The notes beneath the pieces are model-generated. The model had not been told where the DNA came from. It ran no database searches and was given only the letters and a program-made list of their open reading frames with translations. Source: Peptococcaceae bacterium CEB3 (GTDB taxonomy: Bacteria > Bacillota > Desulfitobacteriia > Desulfitobacteriales > Desulfitobacteriaceae). From it: a stretch of DNA of 43,894 nucleotides. Position numbers and translations under genes: made by a program. The stretch lies in the NCBI GenBank assembly GCA_001029295.1, contig LDXJ01000034.1:1-43894 (forward strand), written 5' to 3'. Each line of letters opens with the position of its first letter. The first letter of the stretch is position 1. This document shows positions 22,811-30,600 of the stretch, in pieces.

Positions 22811-24838
22811 TCAATTTTCCGGGATAGGAGAAAAGTGCCCAGTCCTCTCGGCTGGGAGGGGAGCGCCCCAGTCTGCCGTATGGCCGGTATACAGACTTTC
22901 TAAGCGCAGCCAGTATTTAGGCTGGGAAGGGTCCTTGGCTAAGGCCCGGCGGTAAGATCCTTCGGCTTCGGCAAAGCGATCTGTTTCCCGATAAATTTCC
23001 CCCAACAAGAAATGAGCTTCCGCGTTTGCCCCCTCAGGCCCTCCGGCCAGATAGTCCCGGAGGAGATACTCCGCCTTAATCCGAAATCCGTAGGCCAAAA
23101 ACATTTGGGCGAAGTTCAGCCCCTGCCGGGCTAGGGTACTGGGTTCGACCCCGGCCAAGAGAGAAGCGGCCAGGTTGGGTCGGTTCAGGGCAAGCAGGCG
23201 GGAGAGGATCTGGGAGAGAAGTGCGACGCCGTCAGAATCCAAGGGGATGGTGTCAGAATCCACGGCGATATTCCTATTTGCGGCCGGGCGCGGCGAGAAA
23301 TTCCCTTCCCCCTCCGGCAGGGACAAGAGATTGAGAACTTTGGCCGAATCTTCCGTCAGTCCCGCAAGGCGAAGTTCGGCCAGGGTGGAACGAACTCTGC
23401 GCATCTTGCCCAACAGCCGGAAGGCAAAGAGCATATTGACCTTAGCCAAAGGATAAAGAGAGTTTTCCGGTGGGAAAACCGCGAGAATTTTGAGTGCTTC
23501 CAAGTAGCGCTCATCCTGAATCAGGCAGATGGCCCGCCGGAGCCACAGCTCGTTGCCCGCGGGAGCGGGATGTGCTGTTGTACTCTCGCCGAGGGCATCC
23601 GCTTCTTCCCAGTAGAGCAGGGCCAAATGATAGGCATTTTGCCGGAAGCAGAGCTCCGCCATCTTCTGCCGAGCTTGCGCATCTTCCAGCAGGAAGATTT
23701 TGTCCAGGCAGGCTTTGGCATACCCGGGTTCCTGTTGTGGCCTGAGGATGCGCAGGATGCTTTCCAAGGCCGGGGTGAAGGCGGAATTGTCCTGCAGAGC
23801 GGCCAGGTAGTATTTTAAGGCCGACTCCTCATCCAGGAAGGTTTCGGCCAGGACTGCCAGGTGATAGAAACAACGGAAACCGCGAACGCCGGGGAATGAA
23901 GCGTATTGGGGAGGTTGGCTGGGCATGGAGGAGGCCTTTTCCAGAAAGTCCTGGGCGCTGCCGTAAGATTTCAAATCAAGGCTGATGAGTCCCGCGTAGT
24001 AGTAGAGGTCGGCGTAATCCGGGAAAAAACGCAGGCCCAAAACGGCTGCCTCCAGAGCTTGCTCGAACTGCCCCGCGTTTTGCCGCGACATGACGACATA
24101 GCGCAGGAGCTTAGGCAGGTAGATGCTGTTCGGATCAATGCCAGCCGCCGCGCGCGTCAATTCCTGCGCGGCTTCGGCGTACCTCTCCGCCCGGAACAGC
24201 TCGACCCCGTAATGATATCTGAGCAAGCGGTCGTCCTCTGCCCGGCGGAGTTCCCGCTCAATTAGAACCAGGTTGCGTTTCTTTTTGTTCTTTTCCTTCA
24301 CGCGCTCATCCAGATAGCCGTAGTGCGCGATTTCAATTCCTTCCGCCACTTGAAATTTAGCCTGAGGATTGCGCTCCAGGATAACATCGGCAATCTGCTC
24401 ATGGATCGCTCCCCGAAAACGGTAGTCCGAACCGCGGCGGAAAAGGCGGAAGACCAAATCGGGGCAGGTTTCCCCTCGGCCCTCGCTGCCCAGATGGTTC
24501 ACAATTTTGATAAAGTAGCCTTCCGGCTCCGCGCCGGCCGTAAGCCCCGGTAAGACATGCTCACCGGCGAGGCACAACTCCTCATCCGCGTCGAGAAAGA
24601 GGATCCAGTCCCCGCTCGCCGCCTCGAGGGAGGCATTGCGGGCCGCGCTGAAGTCGTCGTTCCAAGGAAAACTTTTGATTCGGGCGCCGAACGCCTCGGC
24701 GATTTCCCGGGTGGCGTCTGTGGAGCCGGTGTCTACGACGATTATTTCATGCACGCTGCCTTGTACGCTGCGCAGACAACGGCCCAGGTACTTTGATTCA
24801 TCTTTGACGACCATGCACAGACTGATCCGTTTCTCCAT
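22811..24838 (-). CDS. GT2 glycosyltransferase with long TPR C-terminus, first gene of the group
   Basis: The 675-residue protein has a GT2 domain at about 4-110 (SLCMVVKDESKYLGRCLRSVQ, VVDTGSTDATREIA, FPWNDDFSAARNASL, LFLDADEEL). A very long TPR array follows and ends with FLLGEIYRETDRFAEAEGSYRRAL near 640. The ATG at 24838 is supported by AAGGAG 9 nt upstream; the open frame to 25024 adds 62 residues without a ribosome-binding site. It is the first of three paralogous GT2-TPR genes. Confidence 0.9.
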   Translation of the reverse strand: MEKRISLCMVVKDESKYLGRCLRSVQGSVHEIIVVDTGSTDATREIAEAFGARIKSFPWNDDFSAARNASLEAASGDWILFLDADEELCLAGEHVLPGLTAGAEPEGYFIKIVNHLGSEGRGETCPDLVFRLFRRGSDYRFRGAIHEQIADVILERNPQAKFQVAEGIEIAHYGYLDERVKEKNKKKRNLVLIERELRRAEDDRLLRYHYGVELFRAERYAEAAQELTRAAAGIDPNSIYLPKLLRYVVMSRQNAGQFEQALEAAVLGLRFFPDYADLYYYAGLISLDLKSYGSAQDFLEKASSMPSQPPQYASFPGVRGFRCFYHLAVLAETFLDEESALKYYLAALQDNSAFTPALESILRILRPQQEPGYAKACLDKIFLLEDAQARQKMAELCFRQNAYHLALLYWEEADALGESTTAHPAPAGNELWLRRAICLIQDERYLEALKILAVFPPENSLYPLAKVNMLFAFRLLGKMRRVRSTLAELRLAGLTEDSAKVLNLLSLPEGEGNFSPRPAANRNIAVDSDTIPLDSDGVALLSQILSRLLALNRPNLAASLLAGVEPSTLARQGLNFAQMFLAYGFRIKAEYLLRDYLAGGPEGANAEAHFLLGEIYRETDRFAEAEGSYRRALAKDPSQPKYWLRLESLYTGHTADWGAPLPAERTGHFSPIPEN

Positions 24839-25216
24839 GGGCTTGCTGTCTCCTTGTCTTTGACTTTTTGGGCAGGGCGGAGTATCGCACTTGTGGGTGC
24901 CCCGGGGGAGGCACCGTCGCAAAATAGGTGCAGATATTACGTAAATATCATATGAAACGGCGGGTCCGCCTGATACAGCGGAGATCGCCGCGCGGCAGCG
25001 CGCCCGGGTCGTGGGGAGGCTCAAGGCGGCATGAACGGCTTCCGAGTGTGAACATGATATTCAGCCACGGGTTCGGGGGGTACTACCGGTTTTGAGGCGG
25101 TGTCACGGCGGACAAGGTTGGCAATCCCGCGGGTTCCGGCATAGGATATTACGAGCCGTGACAGGGGTTCTGTCCGGTCTCAACAGCAAGAAATACGAAG
25201 AGAGAGGAAAGAGAGA
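24839..25216. other. Divergent intergenic region
   Basis: There is no gene. It must carry promoters for the minus-strand glycosyltransferase group and the plus-strand DUF6385 gene. CATATGATA on the minus strand (around 24950) and CATAGGATA at 25140-25148 on the plus strand both fit the sigma-K/E -10 pattern CATAnnnTA, but neither has a convincing -35. Confidence 0.4.
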
Positions 25217-26065
25217 ATGCCTAATTTCAAAATTTTCCAAGATGTACCTGACCAGGCACGGATCAAGATTTTCGCCGGCAATGACGTTGCGGTCAATGCG
25301 GACACCGCCGGGAACCTTGGTATTACTTCCACCGGTTTGGCGGTTACGGCTCCGGTCAACGGGTTGACCGTGACGGCCCCCGCCTCCGGTCTTTCAGTCA
25401 CTCCCCCCTCCGGTGGTCTCTCAGTCACCCCCCCCACTGGCGGCTTGGCGATCACGCCCCCGACGAACGGCCTCAGCATCACCTCCACCGGTCTGGCGGT
25501 CACGGCTCCGGCCAACGGGCTCACGGTTACCGCGCCGGCTTCGGGCCTCTCGATCACTCCGCCTACAGGCGGCCTGGCGATCACGCCCCCGACGAACGGC
25601 CTCAGCATCACTTCCACCGGCTTGGCGGTCACAGCTCCGGCGAACGGGTTGATGGTGACCGCGCCGGCTTCCGGCCTCTCGATTACACCTCCTGCCAGTG
25701 GTTTGTTGGTCACAGGCAGTCTGGTTTCCACGGTCGCCACCACGGACGTATCAGCGACCAGGGCCAATATTGTCGATACGGGCGGAACTCCCGACACCAC
25801 TTATGACGTGCTTGGGGTGAGAACCTGGACTTTCGGCGTGGTTAATAATTCCACGGCGGCTAACGCCCAGGCCCACGTTAAACTTCAGATAAGCCCGGAT
25901 GCCGCTGCCTGGCAGGATGATCCTACGGGGACGGTGACCATCAGCCAAAACGGCCTGGCGACATTTGTTTCATCAATCTTTTTGAAATATGCCAGGTTGT
26001 ACTACAGTGCCGTCAACGCAGCCAGTGCCGTTACGCTGAACATTTTCTACCAAGGGCAGCTCTAG
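25217..26065 (+). CDS. Repeat-rich DUF6385-type surface protein
   Basis: The 282-residue protein has a short N-terminus (MPNFKIFQDVPDQARIKIF). A region of about 9-residue repeats (about 34-170) of the form GL-x-[VI]-T-[AP]-P-x-[NSG] is rich in Thr, Ser, Pro and Gly. The C-terminal DUF6385-like domain (about 190-282) reads VRTWTFGVVNNSTAANAQAHVKLQISPDAA, LKYARLYYSAV and NIFYQGQL. The Thr-rich repeat is a natural target for O-glycosylation. It is divergent from the GT2-TPR group. The ATG at 25217 follows AGAGAGGAAAGAG. There is no signal peptide, as expected for a coat or exosporium protein assembled from the mother cell. Confidence 0.72.
   Translation: MPNFKIFQDVPDQARIKIFAGNDVAVNADTAGNLGITSTGLAVTAPVNGLTVTAPASGLSVTPPSGGLSVTPPTGGLAITPPTNGLSITSTGLAVTAPANGLTVTAPASGLSITPPTGGLAITPPTNGLSITSTGLAVTAPANGLMVTAPASGLSITPPASGLLVTGSLVSTVATTDVSATRANIVDTGGTPDTTYDVLGVRTWTFGVVNNSTAANAQAHVKLQISPDAAAWQDDPTGTVTISQNGLATFVSSIFLKYARLYYSAVNAASAVTLNIFYQGQL
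25316..25709 (+). repeat. Intragenic 27-bp-class and 129-bp higher-order repeats
   Basis: The 43-codon block GLAITPPTN-GLSITST-GLAVTAPAN-GLTVTAPAS-GLSITPPTG occurs twice in nearly identical DNA, with further partial copies around it. The repeats are also open on the opposite strand, which produces a spurious minus-strand frame. Confidence 0.8.
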
Positions 26066-26111
26066 GGTTTTAGGCTTAGGTTGTACCCCGGTTGTCTTCA
26101 CCGTCGCGCTA

Positions 26112-26234
26112 TGCGCAGCCGGCGGAACGCGAATGCCGCAACAGAAGAAACTGAGGAAACGGCAGCAGCAGAAAAAGAAGCCGAAGAAAAAGTAGCGGAA
26201 GCAGAAAACGAAGCAGCAGAAGCAGCAGCAGAAG
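26112..26234 (+). other. CAG/AAG triplet-rich low-complexity tract
   Basis: One plus frame from an ATG at 26133 reads MPQQKKLRKRQQQKKKPKKK then a stop, and continues after the stop as a Lys/Gln-rich frame. Another frame reads Glu/Ala-rich. No clear ribosome-binding site is present. It may be a decayed basic coat-type protein or a simple-sequence tract. Confidence 0.35.
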
Positions 26235-26272
26235 AAGAAGAAAGGGCTAGACTCTTTCTTCTTTGTTTTATT
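26235..26272 (+). terminator. Terminator-like hairpin between convergent genes
   Basis: AAGAAGAAAG (26235-26244) and CTTTCTTCTT (26254-26263) form a perfect 10-bp stem with a 9-nt loop, followed by TGTTTTATTT. It ends transcripts from the left and abuts the end of the minus-strand GT4 gene. Confidence 0.6.
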
Positions 26273-27316
26273 TCACTTAACCGGGGCGGCCGAAGGGATG
26301 TTTCCCTTGAGCAGGTCCTCATAGGCCTCCAGGGTGAGGCGGGCAATGCGGGACCACGGGTAATGGGATCGGACATGGTCGGTCAACGGTAAGGGTGAGA
26401 GATTCAGGGCTTCTTTTAATCCCTTGTCTAACGCCTCATCCAAGTTTCCACTCTTTTCCGGCCGGACATAGACGGCCAGATCCCGGAAGTATTCCCGGGG
26501 ACTGCCTTGGTCGGTACTTAACACGGCGGCCCCGCAGGCCGCCGCCTCCAGACTGGAAAGCCCGGGTGTCTCGAACCAGCTGGGGAGGGCGTGTATTTTA
26601 GCACAGGCATAGGCCGAGGCCAGGATTTCACCCTGCAGAGTGCCCAGGTAAACGACGTTGGGGAAAGGACGGACCAGGTTAAAATAATTGCGGTCATTGA
26701 CCGGTCCCGCCAGTACCAGAGTGAGGCCGAGGTCCTTACAAGCCTGCGCCAGACCCAGTTGATTTTTGCGCGGGGAAACACGGGCTGCGCAAAGGACGAA
26801 CTCAGCCGGTAAGGCGGGAAAACGCCGGCGAAAGGGCTCCGGCCCGATAGCCGGAAAAGCGTCCGGAAAGCCGTTGGGCACAACCCGGCAAGGCGCGTGG
26901 CCGGGAAAATCGGCTGTCAGGTTATCCGCTTCCAGGGTACTGTTCGGCAAGAGCAAATCGGAGCCTTCCGCTACCCGGGAACGCATGGGTTGGTTTAATT
27001 TCCAGACGGCCAGGTCCTGCGGCTTGGCCCCTTGCCTTCGGAGAAAGTTTTCGGGATTCCAGTAAATCGGAGAGACGACAATTTTCTTATGCTGCTTTTG
27101 AGCATTGAGAAAAAACATGTAAGATTCCTTGATGCGGGTGAAGTTAAAAATATGGATAAGATCGAAGCTCGTGAGCAGGGCATTGGGGTCGGGGGAGATG
27201 GCTACCTCCACACCCAGGGCTTTCAATTCCCGCCCTGTAGAAACGGCTTGCACTGTGTCGCCGGCCGGGTTGCGCAGATAGTCCGGGCGGATCTGAAACA
27301 GGACCTTCATAGGCAT
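26273..27316 (-). CDS. GT4-family glycosyltransferase
   Basis: The 347-residue GT-B enzyme has an N-terminal Rossmann domain (VLFQIRPDYLRNPAGDTVQA). The C-terminal donor-binding domain has VPNGFPDAF, CAARVSPRKNQ, VYLGTLQGE and the E-x7-E-type motif FETPGLSSLEAAACG with STDQGSPREYF. This is typical of retaining GT4 enzymes using nucleotide sugars. It is cytosolic. AAGGAG is 4 nt before the ATG at 27316 and 10 nt before an in-frame ATG at 27310, so either could be the start. It lies 25 bp after the CgeB-family gene in the same operon. Confidence 0.88.
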   Translation of the reverse strand: MPMKVLFQIRPDYLRNPAGDTVQAVSTGRELKALGVEVAISPDPNALLTSFDLIHIFNFTRIKESYMFFLNAQKQHKKIVVSPIYWNPENFLRRQGAKPQDLAVWKLNQPMRSRVAEGSDLLLPNSTLEADNLTADFPGHAPCRVVPNGFPDAFPAIGPEPFRRRFPALPAEFVLCAARVSPRKNQLGLAQACKDLGLTLVLAGPVNDRNYFNLVRPFPNVVYLGTLQGEILASAYACAKIHALPSWFETPGLSSLEAAACGAAVLSTDQGSPREYFRDLAVYVRPEKSGNLDEALDKGLKEALNLSPLPLTDHVRSHYPWSRIARLTLEAYEDLLKGNIPSAAPVK

Positions 27317-27341
27317 CGTTCTCCTTTCCTGTCATCCCCGG

Positions 27342-28292
27342 TTACAGGTGTTCCAATTGTTTCCGCACTGATTTTATGCGCTGACCGTAGGTGTGCAGGT
27401 GATAGACTTCGGCCTGACCTTGGCGGGCAATTTTCTGCCGCAGGTCCGGTCGGGTCAAATAGTAGCGGGCGAGTTCCAGTGTTTCATCAGGGCTCCGGCT
27501 CCAAACCAGGTGTTCGTGATTGCGAAAATAACGTTCGACAGCCAGGGAGTGGTGGGTGAGGCAAAAAGCGCCGCAGCCTAAAGCTTCAAAGACGCGCATG
27601 CTCATCATGGTCGGGGAATCGACGACGGAATTGATCCCCAACACAATCTTTGCCGATGAGTAAGCGGCCGGAAGCTCGGAATACGGGAGGTAGCCTTGAT
27701 ATACCCTCTCGGGAAGCCGGTAGTGATCAGAGTTTTTGAGCCATTGCTCGGTTCCGTAGACTTTTACGGTATAGGAAGCGGAGAGAAGGGGCGTGAGGAG
27801 AATTTCGAGCCCCGTCTTGCGTTGTGCGTAAGACGTATAATAATTCCCCACGAGCAAAAAGTCGCTTTCATAGTCGCGAGACGGGGTGACAGGACGGTGA
27901 AAGGAAGGGTTGCAGGCGAAATGAAAGAAGAGGGCGTTCAAACGGTGCCCTTTGTAGTGGGCCAAGCACTCCTCCGCCGGAGTGAGGGTAAGGGCAGCGC
28001 CTCTGGCCAGAGGGAGGGACATGTTGAAGAAATCGGGCGGATCATCTATGGCCCAATAAACCAGGGGCAGGTCGCGGCTTTTCAGTTCCGAGAAGAGCCG
28101 GCCGGCGACTGTAGAGATGGAGACCCCGTCGGCAAAGGCGAAGTCCGGCCGCCAGGAGAAAAGAAGGGAACGCAAGCGGTCCTCCCAGTCGGGATTTCTG
28201 ACCGGGAGGAAGCGGAACTCGTCGCCCGGCGCCAGACCTGAGATGAGTCCATAGGCAATGAGGGGGGCATCGTTGAGAAAAAGGATTTTCAT
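27342..28292 (-). CDS. CgeB-family glycosyltransferase (spore maturation protein)
   Basis: The 316-residue protein matches the CgeB/DUF3880 plus Glyco_trans_1_2 layout. The N-terminal part has ILFLNDAPLIAYGLISGL, WRPDFAFADGVSI and VYWAIDDPPDFFN. The C-terminal part has LVGNYYTSYAQRK, VYGTEQW, KIVLGINSV, SMRVFEALGCGAFCLT and a late DETLELARYYL. CgeB acts in spore-surface glycosylation in Bacillus, which fits this locus. The ATG overlaps the stop of a small upstream gene (ATGA), implying translational coupling. Confidence 0.88.
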   Translation of the reverse strand: MKILFLNDAPLIAYGLISGLAPGDEFRFLPVRNPDWEDRLRSLLFSWRPDFAFADGVSISTVAGRLFSELKSRDLPLVYWAIDDPPDFFNMSLPLARGAALTLTPAEECLAHYKGHRLNALFFHFACNPSFHRPVTPSRDYESDFLLVGNYYTSYAQRKTGLEILLTPLLSASYTVKVYGTEQWLKNSDHYRLPERVYQGYLPYSELPAAYSSAKIVLGINSVVDSPTMMSMRVFEALGCGAFCLTHHSLAVERYFRNHEHLVWSRSPDETLELARYYLTRPDLRQKIARQGQAEVYHLHTYGQRIKSVRKQLEHL

Positions 28293-28525
28293 GGCGTTCC
28301 TTTAAGATGTGTTCCTTGATGCTGCCAGATGGCCGTTTGCAAGGCCTGCACCAAGGAGGCCGTGTTGAGGTGGTGACGTTGGGCAACCTGCTCAACGCTC
28401 AGTGAGAGATAAGCTTTGGCCCCTCAGCCGTGGACACGAACCCCGTATTTGCGAAAAACCGGAGCCGTTTCGGGATGGAAAGAGAGGAGTTCGCCGGCAT
28501 TTGTTTGTGCAGTTACCTGAACCAT
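28289..28525 (-). CDS. DUF1858-like small protein with one in-frame UGA (candidate selenoprotein)
   Basis: There are 79 codons with a single internal TGA at codon 34 (28424-28426). The sequence before it, GELLSFHPETAPVFRKYGVRVHG, and after it, GAKAYLSLSVEQVAQRHHLN, together match the DUF1858/ScdA-N type domain (phrase xPETAPVFxKYGMxCxGC...LEEAAxxHxID). The UGA falls on the second Cys of CxxC; the first Cys is Val. The ATG lies inside the end of the upstream gene (13-nt overlap) and the final TGA overlaps the ATG of the CgeB gene, so the whole frame is embedded by coupling. A stem CAAAGCTTA/TGAGCGTTG with an 8-nt loop starts 5 nt after the UGA, but its loop lacks the usual SECIS guanine. Alternatives: a nonsense mutation or a sequencing error. 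Confidence 0.6.
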
Positions 28526-30381
28526 CGTTTCCAAAATCCTTTCTCATGCGCATCCGCTACCTGAATTTGCGCTTCCGCGGCCCGTTGCTGGGCCTGGCTG
28601 ATGTCCGCCATTTGGCAGGCCACCATTTGCTCTACCTCATGGGTCATAAGCCGGATCTCCTCAACGCGTCGGCCGGTGTCTAGGCGGATCTCCTGGAGCT
28701 GCTGAACGGTTTCCAGGCGGAAATTCTGCAGTTCCTCCTGAAGGACTTGCCGTATCGCTTCAATGCCGCCAATGGTGGTTTGGTGAATTTTCTCCGTTCC
28801 GACGGCAATGGCTTGGCGGAGTTCTTGAATGTCGGCGGCGTTTGCTTGGCGAATGTGATCCAGCTCGGCGGCGGAGGTTAGGCGGATTGTCTCCACTGCG
28901 GCAACGATGATCCGGCGGAATTCTTCGCCCTCAGCGACGGCGGTCTGACGGGCTTTCTCCGCGTCGGCCACCATGGCTTGGCGAGTTTTCTCCGCCTCCG
29001 CTGCAGCGGTCTGGCGGATCTCACTGCCGGCGGCCAGCCGGATTTCTTTGGCTTCCTCCCGCGCGGCATTCCGCATCTCTTGAATTTTGTTCTCTACAGC
29101 CGTTTCAATACTTTTCATTTCCGCCCGGATTTGAACCAAAGCTTCTTCCGCGCGTTCTTGACCGTCCGCCAGCCGCGACACTTCTTCGGCCAGCGCTTTC
29201 GTTTCCCGACCCGGAACCTGGGATATGTCCGCCGGGGGCTCTCCACTCTTGCTCGCCGTGGGCGGAGCTGACGCAGAAACCGGCGGCAGGGGGGTGGCGG
29301 GCATCCCCGGCGGGAGTGCCTGCTGAAGGGCCTGCTGGCTCAGCTGGGGACCGGGAGTGGGTTGGACCAGACGGAGGCCGAGTTCCTGGTAAAACAGCGG
29401 GACCCTGACGGAAGAATCCTGCAACAGCCAGGAGGAGTGATAAAAGCTCCTTCCATCCCGGCGTACGTATTCTAAGGGTCGGTGAGCGGCGGGATGGCTG
29501 GCGGCCAAGTGCCAGGTGTCTCCGGCATTGGAAAGGAGATATTCTTGTTCCCCTTTTACCAAGAGCCAAAGGGTCCCGTTCAATTCCAGGGCTCCGCAAC
29601 CCTGCCACGGTCCCCCAACGGTATAAATCGGCGCGGGGGCGGAAATCCAACTCCCGCCAATTTCCTGCGCTTGTGGACGCTTGGCCCAGTGGATCTCAAA
29701 TTTCTCGCCGGGGGTTTTTGTCACCCAGAAAATATGCTGGGTATTGTCCGGGGTAAGGGCGGAGGCCATGTCCACGACCTCGTTTTGCAGGGTCAAGGCT
29801 TGGACGGGGTTGCCCCAGAGGTGAAACGCCCCATGAAAACGATTTTGCAACAGGATAGACTGGCGCCCTTGAAAAGTTAAGGCCAAGAAATGAATGTTCT
29901 GCTGGCTGTCGAGCCCGATATGGTAGAGCGGGTGGCGGGGATGGACGACTTCACCCAATCTTACGCTTTGCCAGGCCTTGCCGTTCCAGAGACGGTGCTC
30001 GATGTACCAAAGGTCTGGGACGCTCTGATGAGCATAAGCGTAGAAGATATGTACGAATTCGCCGCGGGGCAGGAGAATGAGGCGGCGGTATTTGGCCGAG
30101 CGCACATCCAGTTTGGTTAGGACAGTGGTCTGGGGCGTACCGGATTTAGGGACTACGGTGTAACACAATTCCCCGTTGGCTTTCAAAACGGCCAAGTGGA
30201 CGGTTTGGGCGTTGCCGGCACTGCCGACGGCCAAGAGGACCGGTTCGTTGAGCCGGTAAAGCGGGCGGGGGTCCTCAACCGCATAAAGAAGGCAACCTTG
30301 GGCGTTAACGGCCAGGTAAAAATGGCTTTCTTGGTAGGAGATGAAAACCGGCGTGTAGGGAACGCGATTGGCGACGATCAA
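28513..30381 (-). CDS. Beta-propeller plus long coiled-coil protein, probable spore-surface protein
   Basis: In this 622-residue protein, residues about 1-320 are beta-rich with repeated blade-like segments (VFISYQESHFYLAVNAQG, VHLAVLKANGELCYTV, FVHIFYAYAHQSVPDLWYI, IHFLALTFQGRQSIL). A Pro/Ala/Ser-rich linker covers about 335-385. Residues about 388-610 are an alpha-helical coiled coil with an 11-14-residue repeat of the type AEAEKTRQAxVADAEKARQ. The C-terminus is GFWKRWFR. No signal peptide. I do not recognise a named family; it may be a structural or scaffolding surface protein. A TTG three bases before the ATG is an alternative start with better spacing to AGGAAGTGATC. Confidence 0.65.
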   Translation of the reverse strand: MIVANRVPYTPVFISYQESHFYLAVNAQGCLLYAVEDPRPLYRLNEPVLLAVGSAGNAQTVHLAVLKANGELCYTVVPKSGTPQTTVLTKLDVRSAKYRRLILLPRGEFVHIFYAYAHQSVPDLWYIEHRLWNGKAWQSVRLGEVVHPRHPLYHIGLDSQQNIHFLALTFQGRQSILLQNRFHGAFHLWGNPVQALTLQNEVVDMASALTPDNTQHIFWVTKTPGEKFEIHWAKRPQAQEIGGSWISAPAPIYTVGGPWQGCGALELNGTLWLLVKGEQEYLLSNAGDTWHLAASHPAAHRPLEYVRRDGRSFYHSSWLLQDSSVRVPLFYQELGLRLVQPTPGPQLSQQALQQALPPGMPATPLPPVSASAPPTASKSGEPPADISQVPGRETKALAEEVSRLADGQERAEEALVQIRAEMKSIETAVENKIQEMRNAAREEAKEIRLAAGSEIRQTAAAEAEKTRQAMVADAEKARQTAVAEGEEFRRIIVAAVETIRLTSAAELDHIRQANAADIQELRQAIAVGTEKIHQTTIGGIEAIRQVLQEELQNFRLETVQQLQEIRLDTGRRVEEIRLMTHEVEQMVACQMADISQAQQRAAEAQIQVADAHEKGFWKRWFR

Positions 30382-30600
30382 AATAGATCACTTCCTTAAA
30401 ATTCAAACCCGTTTCTGGGGATTGACGCTCCTGCCGCGCTATGACACCATTAGAGAACGAAAATTGTAAGAGAATGTCAGCGGGGGGCGGGACAGGGGAG
30501 GGCTGCCCGTAGACAGCCCTTATCTTTTCTGTTCGGGATCAGGGTTCGGTCGACAATTGTCGGGCTACGTTCGGTGTTATTTGTGAGGATTCCGGTTCGG

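Noticed and set aside
25140-25148. CATAGGATA as a sigma-K promoter for the DUF6385 gene
   Set aside because: The -10 fits but no AC-type -35 lies 16-17 bp upstream.
25180-25800. 206-codon minus-strand frame opposite the DUF6385 repeat gene
   Set aside because: It is an open shadow of the repeat; the plus frame has a start, a ribosome-binding site and a recognisable C-terminal domain.
30499-30528. Hairpin AGGGCTG/CAGCCCT followed by TTATCTTTT on the plus strand
   Set aside because: No plus-strand gene runs into it, and the minus strand has no U-run after the stem.
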